A model generated the notes under the pieces. It was not told the origin of the DNA, searched no databases, and saw only the letters and a program-made list of their open reading frames with translations. Shown in pieces: positions 9,517-18,189 of a DNA stretch of 64,000 nt. Position 1 is the first letter of the stretch. Every line of letters starts with the position of its first letter. The DNA lies in NCBI GenBank assembly GCA_905182525.1, contig CAJJBV010000003.1, positions 62,001-126,000 of the forward strand. The letters run 5' to 3'. The translations under genes and the position numbers were made by a program. The stretch is from Cryomorphaceae bacterium. GTDB lineage: Bacteria; Bacteroidota; Bacteroidia; Flavobacteriales_D; Parvicellaceae.

Positions 9517-10401
9517 TTATCCACGTGGATGTGACTGTTTGTGAATAGTTTTTAACTTTTTAAAAGTATTATGGGTGTATATCTGAGTTGCAGATAGACT
9601 TTCATGACCTAATATCTCCTTAATTGCGTTTAAGTCTGCGCCATTATTTAACATATGTGTAGCAAAAGAATGTCTTAAAATATGTGGGCTCTTTTTTTGC
9701 TTACTTGACACCATAGAAAGATAATAGTTTACCTTTCTATAAACAAACTTTTCATAGAGTTTATTGCCCTTGTCTGTGACAAAAAAAGAATTAGACTTAG
9801 GGAAAAACTCTTTTTTAAGTTCCAAATACTGATCCAAGAACATATTTGTTTTCTTAGACAGAGGAATTATTCTTTCCTTATTTCTTTTACCTAAGACCTT
9901 TAATTCTGAATTTCTTATGTCTTTTTCTTTTAAACCTATAAGCTCTGAAAGTCTAATTCCAGACTGATATAACAAATACAACATAATTTTATCCCTAAAC
10001 CCTTTAAAAGAATCTTCAAATTCAAATTCTTGAAACAAATTCACAATTTCTTCTTCCTTTAAAAAAGTCGGCAGACGGCTGTCTATTTTTGGAGTTTCTA
10101 TTAATTGAACAGGAGATGACAAAACAATTTTTTCCTTTTTCAAAAATTTATAAATAGATTTTATGGTACTGATTTTTCTAGCTACACTTGATTTGGCTAG
10201 ATTAGACTCTATAAGATTAACCATATAACTTCTGATATGGAGCATTTCAACAGCTGAAAATTTAATGCCTGAGTAGAAATTTGATAAATATAAATTGAAT
10301 TGAATTAAATCGTTTTTATATGAAACCACAGTGTGAGAAGAATATCTTTTCTCTACTTTTAAATAGTTCAAAAAACTGTTTATAATTTCAAGGTTAGTCA
10401 A
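9517..10401 (-). CDS. xerC: Tyrosine recombinase XerC/XerD family
   Basis: 294-residue site-specific recombinase. The N-terminal SAM-like DNA-binding domain (residues about 1-90) is followed by the catalytic domain with the complete active-site set: R150 (SGIRLSELIGL), K172, H240 and R243 (HILRHSFATHML), H266 (LGHESLSATQIYTH) and nucleophile Y275. Length and motifs are those of the chromosome dimer-resolution enzymes XerC/XerD rather than of phage integrases. The housekeeping position between rpsU and hpf supports this. Whether it is the C or D paralogue cannot be settled from one sequence. Confidence 0.9.
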   Translation of the reverse strand: MTNLEIINSFLNYLKVEKRYSSHTVVSYKNDLIQFNLYLSNFYSGIKFSAVEMLHIRSYMVNLIESNLAKSSVARKISTIKSIYKFLKKEKIVLSSPVQLIETPKIDSRLPTFLKEEEIVNLFQEFEFEDSFKGFRDKIMLYLLYQSGIRLSELIGLKEKDIRNSELKVLGKRNKERIIPLSKKTNMFLDQYLELKKEFFPKSNSFFVTDKGNKLYEKFVYRKVNYYLSMVSSKQKKSPHILRHSFATHMLNNGADLNAIKEILGHESLSATQIYTHNTFKKLKTIHKQSHPRG

Positions 10402-10428
10402 TAAATAAAATATTAATTAACCTAATAT

Positions 10429-10460
10429 AAAAAAAAAGAGGGCTAAAAGCCCTCTAAAAA
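10429..10460 (-). terminator. Intrinsic terminator after rpsU
   Basis: A perfect 7-bp stem AGAGGGC/GCCCTCT (10437-10443 and 10449-10455) with a 5-base loop is followed on the minus strand by nine T (10437-10429). It lies about 25 bp after the rpsU stop and before the xer gene, so much of the rpsU transcript probably ends here. The A-run on the other side makes it potentially bidirectional. Confidence 0.85.
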
Positions 10461-10480
10461 TTAATATAATTTTAAATATT

Positions 10481-10669
10481 TTATTCTGCAGCTTTGAGTT
10501 TCTCAACATACTCTGCTTTAATAACTTGCTGTCTTCTGACAATAGATTTTTTTGTGTACTCTTTTCTGGTTCTTAATTCCTTAAGAACACCAGTTCTTTC
10601 AAACTTTTTTTTGTACTTTTTAAGAGCTCTTTCTATAGACTCTCCTTCTTTTACGGGTATTTGTAGCAT
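10481..10669 (-). CDS. rpsU: 30S ribosomal protein S21 (bS21)
   Basis: 62-residue basic protein of the 30S platform. It begins MLQIPVKEGESIERALKKYK and has the family FERTGVLKELRTRKEYTKKS stretch. In Bacteroidota S21 lies next to the 3' end of 16S rRNA and helps to hide the anti-Shine-Dalgarno, which fits the absence of such sites in this window. It has its own promoter (10689-10718) and terminator (10429-10460). Confidence 0.97.
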   Translation of the reverse strand: MLQIPVKEGESIERALKKYKKKFERTGVLKELRTRKEYTKKSIVRRQQVIKAEYVEKLKAAE

Positions 10670-10688
10670 TTAATAAATTTATAGTTTG

Positions 10689-10718
10689 CAAATGTATACA
10701 ATTAAAATAAATCTCCAA
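10689..10718 (-). promoter_or_regulatory. rpsU promoter
   Basis: On the minus strand TTG (10718-10716), a 19-base spacer and TACATTTG (10696-10689) match the Bacteroidota promoter pattern. The box is followed by CAAAC, and the rpsU ATG is 19 bases further on. It lies in the 57-bp gap behind the acyl-CoA dehydrogenase gene. Confidence 0.65.
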
Positions 10719-10726
10719 AAAGAAAT

Positions 10727-11872
10727 TTAATTAATTAATAAGGTTCTTGAAATTACTAATTTCTGTATTTCTGATGTTCCCTCACCAATTGTGCTTAATT
10801 TGGAATCTCTATAAAATTTCTCAACTGGGTATTCTTTTGAATAACCATATCCACCAAATATTTGAACAGCATCGTTAGCAACAGAGACAGCAACTTCAGA
10901 AGCTTTATATTTTGCAATAGCAGAATAATAGTTTGCCTTATCAGAACCTAATAAAATTTGATTTGCTGCTTTAAATAGCAACATTTTAGAAGCTTCAATT
11001 TCAGTTGCCATATCAGCTAATTTAAATGAAATGCCTTGAAATTTACTAATTGGCTTTCCAAATTGCTCTCTTTCTTTGGAGTAATTTATAGAAGCATTCA
11101 TTGCTCCTTGAGCCATCCCTAAAGCCATTGCTCCAATAGATATTCTTCCCCCGTCTAAAATCTTCATTGACTGGATAAAGCCCTCACCAACATTTCCAAT
11201 AATATTATCTTTATGAACTTTACAGTTATCAAAAATTACTTCCGAAGTTTCCGATGCTCTCATTCCTAATTTATCTTCTTTCTTTCCAGAAACAAAACCT
11301 TTTGTTCCTCTTTCTACAGCAAAAGCTGTCATTCCATGAGAATCTAATAATTCGCCAGTTCTTACAATAACAACAATAATATCACCAGATATTCCGTGGG
11401 TTATAAAGTTCTTTGATCCGTTTATAATCCAATAATCTCCATCTTTTTCAGCAACACATTTCATTCTCATAGCATCCGAACCAGTATTAGGCTCCGTCAA
11501 ACCCCAGGCGCCAATCCATTCACCAGAAGATAATTTCGGAAGCCATTTATTTTTCTGATTATCGTTTCCAAACTTTAATAAATGATTTACACATAAAGAA
11601 TTATGAGCTGCAAGTGACAAACCAATAGCTCCGCAAACTTTTGATATTTCTTTTATAACCAAAATATATTCAACGTAACCAAGACCAACTCCACCAAATT
11701 TTTCTGGAACTAAAATCCCCATTAACCCTAATTTTCCAGCTTTTGCAAAGAGTTCGATAGGGAAGAATTGGTTTTCATCCCATTTTTTGACATTAGGCAT
11801 TATCTCTTTTTCAGCGAAATCTTTTGCCATTTGCTGAATATTTTGCTGATCTTCTGAGTATTCAAAATTCAT
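10727..11872 (-). CDS. Acyl-CoA dehydrogenase (short/medium-chain type)
   Basis: 381-residue FAD flavoprotein that oxidises acyl-CoA to trans-2-enoyl-CoA, with electrons going to electron-transfer flavoprotein. FAD/substrate blocks: GAWGLTEPNTGSDAMRMKC (about residues 127-145), NGSKNFITHG, LGMRASETSEVIF, and ALGMAQGAMNASINYSKERE. The C-terminal IGEGTSEIQKLVISRTLL carries the Glu position used as catalytic base in butyryl- and medium-chain enzymes. Chain-length specificity cannot be read with confidence. It starts 12 bp after apt, so it is probably cotranscribed with it; the pairing has no obvious metabolic meaning. Confidence 0.93.
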   Translation of the reverse strand: MNFEYSEDQQNIQQMAKDFAEKEIMPNVKKWDENQFFPIELFAKAGKLGLMGILVPEKFGGVGLGYVEYILVIKEISKVCGAIGLSLAAHNSLCVNHLLKFGNDNQKNKWLPKLSSGEWIGAWGLTEPNTGSDAMRMKCVAEKDGDYWIINGSKNFITHGISGDIIVVIVRTGELLDSHGMTAFAVERGTKGFVSGKKEDKLGMRASETSEVIFDNCKVHKDNIIGNVGEGFIQSMKILDGGRISIGAMALGMAQGAMNASINYSKEREQFGKPISKFQGISFKLADMATEIEASKMLLFKAANQILLGSDKANYYSAIAKYKASEVAVSVANDAVQIFGGYGYSKEYPVEKFYRDSKLSTIGEGTSEIQKLVISRTLLIN

Positions 11873-11884
11873 TTTTATTTGTTT

Positions 11885-12412
11885 TTAATATTTAACAATG
11901 CTATTAATATTATCAGAGAATTTTCTTAAGTTCTTCCTGCCTTTTAGAAAATCAAGTTCAATAATAAAAGAAAAACCGTCAACAATTGCACCTTGATCAA
12001 TAATTAATTTTGCAGCTGCGCAAGCCGTACCCCCTGTAGCCAATAAGTCATCGTGAATAATTACTCTGTCACCAGGACCTATATCGCCAATATTCATCTC
12101 AATAGTTGCTTGTCCATATTCTAAATTATAATCTGTGGATATAGTTTTATAAGGAAGCTTTCCTTTTTTTCTAATCAAAACAAAAGAAATATTTTTTTCA
12201 ATAGAAACTGGAATACCAAATAGAAACCCTCTACTTTCTATACCAACTATATGAGTAGATCTATTAGAAACAAACCCTGAAAGTTTTTTTACAATCTTTG
12301 AAGATAATTTTGGATTTTTAAGTATGGGAGTAATATCTTTAAAAGAAATTCCTTTTTTAGGAAAATCTTTTACATCTCTTATTTTATCTTTAATCTCCTC
12401 TACTAAACTCAA
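11885..12412 (-). CDS. apt: Adenine phosphoribosyltransferase
   Basis: Salvages adenine to AMP using PRPP; 175 residues, normal length. The PRPP-binding motif is VIIHDDLLATGGTACAA (about residues 118-134), and the N-terminal FPKKGISFKDITPIL and GIESRGFLFG blocks are typical of Apt. It starts one base after the end of the helix-hairpin-helix gene, so the two are translationally close. No frame problem is seen. Confidence 0.97.
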   Translation of the reverse strand: MSLVEEIKDKIRDVKDFPKKGISFKDITPILKNPKLSSKIVKKLSGFVSNRSTHIVGIESRGFLFGIPVSIEKNISFVLIRKKGKLPYKTISTDYNLEYGQATIEMNIGDIGPGDRVIIHDDLLATGGTACAAAKLIIDQGAIVDGFSFIIELDFLKGRKNLRKFSDNINSIVKY

Positions 12413-12413
12413 T

Positions 12414-13487
12414 TTAAAGTGATTTATTAATACTCAGGTAAGGTACAATTTTATAATATAAATTATCTTTAAGAATATGTATTTTTTTTAAATCTTCTAA
12501 TGATTTAAAAGTTCCATGCTGCACTCTAAAATTAACAATTGCATTAGCAACATTCCATTTTATATAAGGATGACTTTTAAGTTCATCTATAGAACACGTA
12601 TTTAAATTAATCTTTAAAATACTAGAATCTTTTATTTGTAAATATTGATCAAAACTCTTAAAAAGACTATCACTAATACTATAAACTTCGTTTAATTGAC
12701 TAGCAGTAATAAATCCTCCTAAAGCTTTTTTATAATTTAGAATATGAATTGCGCGTTTTTTCCCAATTCCCTTAATTTTTTTCCATTGGGAGGTGTCGGC
12801 TAAATTAATATTTACCCTAAAAACTGAAGTAACAGATTTAGAATAATTAGTAGGTCTATTTGACAAGGATTTAATCCTATTTAAATATGTTGGATTTAGA
12901 AATAAAACTTTGGGTTCTTTATTATTTAATGTTTTAATTTGAGAAACTAAACGAAGATTTTTCGGAGAATTAAAGACATAGTATTCAAACTCTTTATTAC
13001 TACTTTTCTTGTAGAACAATGTGTCAAAATATTTTTTCAAATTATAATTTGGTTTTTTTGAAGATAGAATACGAATAAATGATTTTTGATTATTTGATCT
13101 TATTACTTGGGTTGGAAAATCAACAATTGAGTCTAGCATTTTTTTATTACTATCATTAAAAGCATAGCATTTTAATAATTGTTTTTTAGTCTTGAAATTA
13201 TTTATCTTTTTCTTATAATTTTCTACTATTCTAATTTGTGAGTTAGAAAATCCCATTTTAATCCAGTCATTTTTAGACCATGAGTTTGGATTTTTGTTAA
13301 TAGGAATTATTATCTCCCTTATCGTCGCATGGACTGGAGATATTTGATTTTCAACTATTGTTACAGGGCTTATAGTTTCTTGGAATTGCTTTTTTAAATA
13401 AAGGAATGAAAAGTAGCTCACAAAAATTAATAGCAAGAAAAAAACTCCTCTTCGCTGAGAGGGTGAATAAATTAAATTGAATTTCAT
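12414..13487 (-). CDS. Membrane-anchored helix-hairpin-helix protein (ComEA-like)
   Basis: 357 residues. One N-terminal membrane segment (about residues 14-31, VFFLLLIFVSYFSFLYL) is followed by a poorly conserved linker and a C-terminal part with repeated helix-hairpin-helix units: NLADTSQWKKIKGIGKKRAI and INLNTCSIDELKSHPYIKWN with NAIVNFRVQHG. HhH units of this type in ComEA bind DNA without sequence preference during uptake. Here they would face the periplasm, which fits DNA handling at the envelope, but no competence gene is adjacent. Its Bacteroidota relatives are generally annotated only by domain. Confidence 0.8.
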   Translation of the reverse strand: MKFNLIYSPSQRRGVFFLLLIFVSYFSFLYLKKQFQETISPVTIVENQISPVHATIREIIIPINKNPNSWSKNDWIKMGFSNSQIRIVENYKKKINNFKTKKQLLKCYAFNDSNKKMLDSIVDFPTQVIRSNNQKSFIRILSSKKPNYNLKKYFDTLFYKKSSNKEFEYYVFNSPKNLRLVSQIKTLNNKEPKVLFLNPTYLNRIKSLSNRPTNYSKSVTSVFRVNINLADTSQWKKIKGIGKKRAIHILNYKKALGGFITASQLNEVYSISDSLFKSFDQYLQIKDSSILKINLNTCSIDELKSHPYIKWNVANAIVNFRVQHGTFKSLEDLKKIHILKDNLYYKIVPYLSINKSL

Positions 13488-13505
13488 CTATTCAAAATAA
13501 CAAAA

Positions 13506-15104
13506 TTATTTTTCTTTATTAATTGCTGTTAAATATCTAGCCAGTTGTTTTTTAACAACAGGGAATAAAAAGTATAGTCCTATCATGTTTGGAAAAACCA
13601 TTGCAAAAATCATAGCGTCTGAAAAAGCCCAGATAGAATTCATACTAGCTGCTGCACCAATAACAACAAAAACTAAGAACAAAATTTTATATGTCAAATC
13701 AGCTGCTTTTCCTCTTCCAAACAAAAATTTCCAAGACTGGAGTCCGTAATAAGACCATGAAATCATTGTAGAGACTGCAAAAAGAACAACTGCAATTGTT
13801 AAAAATACGTTTGAAAAAGGAATATATTCTGCAAATGCCATGGATGTTATTCCAGCACCTTCATAGGCAATACCATCAATTAAAACAGTTCCATCAGTAC
13901 CTCCATACTCAAATGCTCCACCAAAATTAAAAATAATTATTACCAAGGCTGTCATAGTACAGATAACTACAGTATCTATAAAAGGTTCTAAAAGAGCTAC
14001 TAAACCCTCTGATGCAGAATATTTAGTTTTTACTGCTGAATGAGCTATGGATGCTGAACCAGCACCAGCTTCATTTGAAAAAGCTGCTCTTTTAAACCCA
14101 ACTAATAAAACACCTATAATTCCACCAACGCCAATTGCCTCAGGATTAAATGCCTGAGAAAAAATTAGACTAAATGCATCGTCTATTAAATTGAAATTAA
14201 TTACTATAATATACAAACAAGCCAATAAATAAAGTACTGCCATAAATGGAACGATTTTTTCTGTAACAGAAGCAATTCTTTTAATACCACCTATTATTAT
14301 AATACCAACTAGAAGAGCCAAAACAATTCCAATAAATGCACCTGCACTTGAGCTTTCTAGGCCTATCAAATCTTTAATAACAATAGTAGCCTGATTGGAT
14401 TGAGCTGCATTTCCTCCTCCAAACGAACCTCCAATACAAAAAATTGCAAATAAAACTGAGGTTATTTTCCCTAGTAGCGTAAATCCTTTTTCTTTTAGTC
14501 CTTTGCTTAAATAATACATCGGTCCTCCATAAACTGTACCATCATCGCCAATATCTCTATACTGTACTCCAAGTGTACATTCAACAAATTTTGTAGACAT
14601 TCCTAGTAATCCACATATAATCATCCAGAAAGTTGCCCCAGGTCCGCCAAGAGCTATTGCCAATGCAACCCCAGCAATATTTCCATTGCCAACAGTCCCA
14701 GAAACAGCAGTAGCCAGAGCTTGAAAATGAGTAACCTCACCTTGTTTACTTTCGTCAGAAATCGTGTCTTTAATATCTCCATCAATTGCTAAATCTGATT
14801 TTGTATTAACAGAAGAATCAACATGATCGTACTTTCCTCTTACAACGTTAATAGCTTTAGAAAAATATTTAATATTAGGAAAGGCAAAATATATTGTAAA
14901 AAATAAGGCACTGAAAACTAATAAAACTATAACAAAAGGAGCGCCGTCAAAAACTTCAAAAAAAACTACTTTAGAAACCAAATCTGAAAAAGGTTGAAAT
15001 GCTTTGTCAATTTGCTGATCTAATCCTATATTATTTGTTTGATTATTTGCCAATATGAAATTTGGCAAGGATAATATTAAAGGCAGTACAAGTTTAAATT
15101 TCAT
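13506..15104 (-). CDS. Sodium:alanine/glycine symporter (AGCS family)
   Basis: 532-residue inner-membrane transporter with about 11 hydrophobic segments. Signature stretches: ATAVSGTVGNGNIAGVALAI, GGPGATFWMIICGLLGMSTK, VGFKRAAFSNEAGAGSASIA and PFIDTVVICTMTAL. The family imports small neutral amino acids with Na+. An N-terminal signal-like segment (MKFKLVLPLILSLPNFILA) precedes the usual core, making it longer than many relatives, a form often seen in Bacteroidota. Its start overlaps the upstream RmlD-like gene by 11 bp. Confidence 0.94.
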   Translation of the reverse strand: MKFKLVLPLILSLPNFILANNQTNNIGLDQQIDKAFQPFSDLVSKVVFFEVFDGAPFVIVLLVFSALFFTIYFAFPNIKYFSKAINVVRGKYDHVDSSVNTKSDLAIDGDIKDTISDESKQGEVTHFQALATAVSGTVGNGNIAGVALAIALGGPGATFWMIICGLLGMSTKFVECTLGVQYRDIGDDGTVYGGPMYYLSKGLKEKGFTLLGKITSVLFAIFCIGGSFGGGNAAQSNQATIVIKDLIGLESSSAGAFIGIVLALLVGIIIIGGIKRIASVTEKIVPFMAVLYLLACLYIIVINFNLIDDAFSLIFSQAFNPEAIGVGGIIGVLLVGFKRAAFSNEAGAGSASIAHSAVKTKYSASEGLVALLEPFIDTVVICTMTALVIIIFNFGGAFEYGGTDGTVLIDGIAYEGAGITSMAFAEYIPFSNVFLTIAVVLFAVSTMISWSYYGLQSWKFLFGRGKAADLTYKILFLVFVVIGAAASMNSIWAFSDAMIFAMVFPNMIGLYFLFPVVKKQLARYLTAINKEK

Positions 15105-16011
15105 GATTTTTAATTTGTTGATCCATAATTTTAATTCCTTCCAAAAAGTCTACAGGATTAAAGTCTAAATCTTTCTTAGCCTTAGTAATATCAAAACCTG
15201 TAGATAATGGTCGAGTTGCAGACTGGTTTAAAGATGCTGAAGTTACTGGTAGAATTAAAGATTTATCTAAATTATAAAAATCTGCGACTTTATGTACTAA
15301 ATCTAAAATACTGTAGGTTTTTGGGCCAGATAAATGATATAGTCCAAAAGCTGATTTATCAATAATAGAAATGCATCCTTTGGCTAAATCTTCTGCAAGT
15401 GTTGGAGATCTGAGCTGATCATTGACCACATTAATAGTATTTCCATTTTCAATTTCTTTTTTAGCCCAAAGTACAATATTAGAACGGCTCATATTATCTG
15501 TAATACCATAAATTATAATTGTTCTAGCTATAGTCCAATTAGTCATTATTTTTTTTACAATTTCTTCGGATTTTAATTTAGATTTTGCATAGAAATGTAG
15601 AGGATTAGGTTTGTCGTTTTCAGTATAGGGACCTGACTTTCCATCAAAAACAAAATCTGTACTTAAGTGTAATAAATGAGATTTTGAAACTTCACAAGAT
15701 TTTGCTAAGTTTTCTACAGCCTTAACATTGATTTCCCAACAAGAATCTTGATTTTCCTCACAGTAATCTACGTTTGTCATTGCTGCACAATTAATTACAG
15801 CATCTGGGTTTTCATTTTCAAAAACTTTTTTGACTTCTTCATTTTTAGTTATATCAAGATCAACATACCTATAACCAGATTTAGTAATTAATCGATTTAA
15901 ACCTTTTGAAGACGCTAGTAAATCAATATCTTTTCTTTCTATTAAACTATATATAATTTTTTGCCCTAGAAGGCCATTTGAACCGGTAACTAAAACTTTT
16001 TTTCTAATCAT
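15094..16011 (-). CDS. RmlD-like NAD(P)-dependent sugar-nucleotide reductase
   Basis: 305-residue short-chain dehydrogenase/reductase of the extended type, closest in pattern to dTDP-4-dehydrorhamnose reductase. Rossmann motif TGSNGLLGQKI at residues 8-18, NCAAMTNVDYCEENQDSCWE (RmlD-typical), LSTDFVFDGKSGPYTENDKP, and the catalytic YAKSKLKSEE. It lacks any adjacent rmlA/B/C gene, so use of dTDP-rhamnose is unproven; isolated homologues are common in Flavobacteriia. It overlaps the symporter gene by 11 bp and follows the PspC gene. Confidence 0.85.
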   Translation of the reverse strand: MIRKKVLVTGSNGLLGQKIIYSLIERKDIDLLASSKGLNRLITKSGYRYVDLDITKNEEVKKVFENENPDAVINCAAMTNVDYCEENQDSCWEINVKAVENLAKSCEVSKSHLLHLSTDFVFDGKSGPYTENDKPNPLHFYAKSKLKSEEIVKKIMTNWTIARTIIIYGITDNMSRSNIVLWAKKEIENGNTINVVNDQLRSPTLAEDLAKGCISIIDKSAFGLYHLSGPKTYSILDLVHKVADFYNLDKSLILPVTSASLNQSATRPLSTGFDITKAKKDLDFNPVDFLEGIKIMDQQIKNHEI

Positions 16012-16034
16012 TTAAAATATAATATGGAAAATTA

Positions 16035-16283
16035 TTATTTAAAATCCCAAACGGTTTTTCTTTTCTTAGGCCAAGTTAATTTGTCCTTATTCTCTAAAAA
16101 ATAAGCCATTGGGAAATAAATTAAAAGTGGACTTCCTAATGTAACAAAACTTAAATAAATAAAAAACTTTCTAACTAAAGCAGGATTAACTCCAAATTTA
16201 GTGCCAATCCATTCACTTACTCCAAATGCTCTTTTTTCAAAAAAAATTATAATCTTATCAAATACAGAAAAATAAAACTTCAT
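16035..16283 (-). CDS. PspC-domain membrane protein
   Basis: 82 residues with one PspC domain: the basic/aromatic stretch FEKRAFGVSEWIGTKFGVNP leads into a membrane segment (about residues 40-62, FFIYLSFVTLGSPLLIYFPM). PspC in enterobacteria is an inner-membrane phage-shock regulator; short single-domain relatives in Bacteroidota are of unknown function. It lies 11 bp after pyrF and 23 bp before the RmlD-like gene, within the minus-strand run. Confidence 0.85.
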   Translation of the reverse strand: MKFYFSVFDKIIIFFEKRAFGVSEWIGTKFGVNPALVRKFFIYLSFVTLGSPLLIYFPMAYFLENKDKLTWPKKRKTVWDFK

Positions 16284-16294
16284 ATAAAACTATT

Positions 16295-17098
16295 TTATAA
16301 ATATTTTGACATTTCTTGTTGAATTTTCAAAGCTTCTTCTCTTGATTTCAAATCAAAGTTTTCTTGATCTCCAGCATATATTATGCCTCTTGATGAGTTA
16401 ATCAACAATCCTATATCTTGATTAATACCATTAGTAATCACTTCTTTTAAATCCCCTCCTTGAGCTCCAATTCCTGGAATTAAAAAGAAATGTTTAGGTA
16501 AGGTTTTCCTTATTTGTTTTAAATCATTAGCCTTTGTAGCTCCAACAACATACATCATATTTTCAGAATTTCCCCATTCACTAGAAACTTTAATTACTTC
16601 TTGATAGAGTTTTTTTCCATTTTTAAGAGCTAGATTTTGAAAAGAATTTGAACCTTCATTGCTTGTTAATCCCAAAACTATAGTCCATTTGTTTTTGAAA
16701 TTTAAAAAAGGCATTAAAGAGTCTATTCCCATATAAGGTGCAACAGTTATTGAATCAAAGTTGTAAGTAGAAAAAAATGTTTGTGCATATTTTTTAGAAG
16801 TATTTCCAATATCTCCTCTTTTAGCGTCCGCAATTGTAAAAATATCTTTAGGTATATAATCTACTGTTTTTTTAAGGCTTTCCCAGCCTTTAGCTCCCAT
16901 TGCCTCATAAAATGCAATATTTGGTTTATAAGCAACACAAAGATCTTTAGTTGAATCAATAATTCTTTTATTAAATTCAAAAACAGGATCTTCAAATTCT
17001 AATAAAAATTTAGGAATCTTTGAAATATCAGTATCTAGACCTATGCATAAAAAAGATTTTTTAATTCGAATTTGATCTATTAATTCTTTTTTATTCAT
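16295..17098 (-). CDS. pyrF: Orotidine-5'-phosphate decarboxylase (type 2)
   Basis: Last step of UMP synthesis; 267 residues. The active-site block is TIADAKRGDIGNTSKKYAQT, in which D-x-K-R-x-D provides the catalytic Asp/Lys network. N-terminal SFLCIGLDTDISKIPKFL and C-terminal FFLIPGIGAQGGDLKEVI (phosphate-binding) are typical of the type 2 (longer) branch. Its first four bases overlap the prfA stop (ATGA), indicating translational coupling. pyrF-prfA-purM is a familiar order in Flavobacteriia. Confidence 0.96.
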   Translation of the reverse strand: MNKKELIDQIRIKKSFLCIGLDTDISKIPKFLLEFEDPVFEFNKRIIDSTKDLCVAYKPNIAFYEAMGAKGWESLKKTVDYIPKDIFTIADAKRGDIGNTSKKYAQTFFSTYNFDSITVAPYMGIDSLMPFLNFKNKWTIVLGLTSNEGSNSFQNLALKNGKKLYQEVIKVSSEWGNSENMMYVVGATKANDLKQIRKTLPKHFFLIPGIGAQGGDLKEVITNGINQDIGLLINSSRGIIYAGDQENFDLKSREEALKIQQEMSKYL

Positions 17099-18189
17099 TG
17101 TTCATCTAATTTGCTCTCATTAAGTTTTTCAGCATTTTCTGCCATAATTAAAGCATCTATCATTTCTTGAATATCTCCATTCATAAAGTTAGAAAGATTA
17201 TATATTGTTTTATTAATTCTATGATCTGTAATTCTGCCTTGAGGATAATTATAAGTTCTAATTTTTGCTGATCTGTCTCCTGTAGAAATTAAGGACTTTC
17301 TTTCGTCTGCTCTTTCTTTATCTAATCGTTCTTCTTCTGCTTTATAAAGTCGAGATCTTAAAACTTTTAGTGCTTTTTCATAGTTCTTGTGCTGCGACCT
17401 TCCATCTTGACATTCTACAACAGTTCCTGTTGGTAAGTGAGTAACTCTGACAGCAGATTCTGTTTTATTAACATGTTGTCCTCCAGCACCAGATGCTCTG
17501 TAGGTATCTTTTTTAACATCTGTCAAATTAAGTTCGAAATCAACTTCCTCAGCTTCAGGAAGTACTGCTACAGTAATTGCAGATGTATGTACCCTGCCCT
17601 GAGATTCTGTTTCTGGAACTCTTTGAACTCTGTGAACTCCGGATTCAAATTTTAATTTGCCATAAACTTCATCTCCAGAAATACTTAAGGATATTTCTCT
17701 AAAGCCCTTTGTACCACCTTCATTAGAATTGAGAACTTCAAAGGACCATGATTTTTCTTTAAAAAACATAGTAAACATCCTAAATATATCCTCAACAAAT
17801 ATACAGGCCTCATCACCTCCAGTACCGGACCTAATTTCCATAATGACATTTTTATTGTCATTAGGATCTTTGGGAATTAAAAGCCACTTTATTTTCTCGT
17901 CAAGTTCACTCTTAATACGTTGAAGTTCTTCAAGTTCTTCTCTGGCCATTTCTTTAAACTCAGTATCATTTTCTGTTTGAATAATTGACTTCGCATTAAG
18001 TATATTATCCAGAACATCCTTATAAGAATTATAAGTTTTTACAACTTCAGAAAGTTCTTTATACTCTTTATTTAAACTTACATATCTTTTCATATCAGAA
18101 ATGACATCTGGATCAATCATTTGATTAGAAATCTCATCATATTTAATGGCGATTTGCTCTAACTTATTTAATAAACCTTGATCACTCAT
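17095..18189 (-). CDS. prfA: Peptide chain release factor 1
   Basis: Releases peptides at UAA and UAG; 364 residues. The peptidyl-hydrolase loop YRASGAGGQHVNKTESAVRV carries GGQ; the domain before it has the RF1 blocks SGVHRVQRVPETESQGRVHT. C-terminal RTYNYPQGRITDHRI is also typical. Its ATG overlaps the purM stop by one base (TGATG) and its end overlaps pyrF by four. RF1 is the factor that would compete with any recoding at the TAA codons found at three frame breaks in this window. Confidence 0.98.
   Translation of the reverse strand: MSDQGLLNKLEQIAIKYDEISNQMIDPDVISDMKRYVSLNKEYKELSEVVKTYNSYKDVLDNILNAKSIIQTENDTEFKEMAREELEELQRIKSELDEKIKWLLIPKDPNDNKNVIMEIRSGTGGDEACIFVEDIFRMFTMFFKEKSWSFEVLNSNEGGTKGFREISLSISGDEVYGKLKFESGVHRVQRVPETESQGRVHTSAITVAVLPEAEEVDFELNLTDVKKDTYRASGAGGQHVNKTESAVRVTHLPTGTVVECQDGRSQHKNYEKALKVLRSRLYKAEEERLDKERADERKSLISTGDRSAKIRTYNYPQGRITDHRINKTIYNLSNFMNGDIQEMIDALIMAENAEKLNESKLDEQ

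Noticed and set aside
9517-10401. Tyrosine recombinase as sign of a mobile element
   Set aside because: Housekeeping XerC/D length and motifs, in a conserved rpsU-xer-hpf context; no attachment repeats or phage genes nearby.
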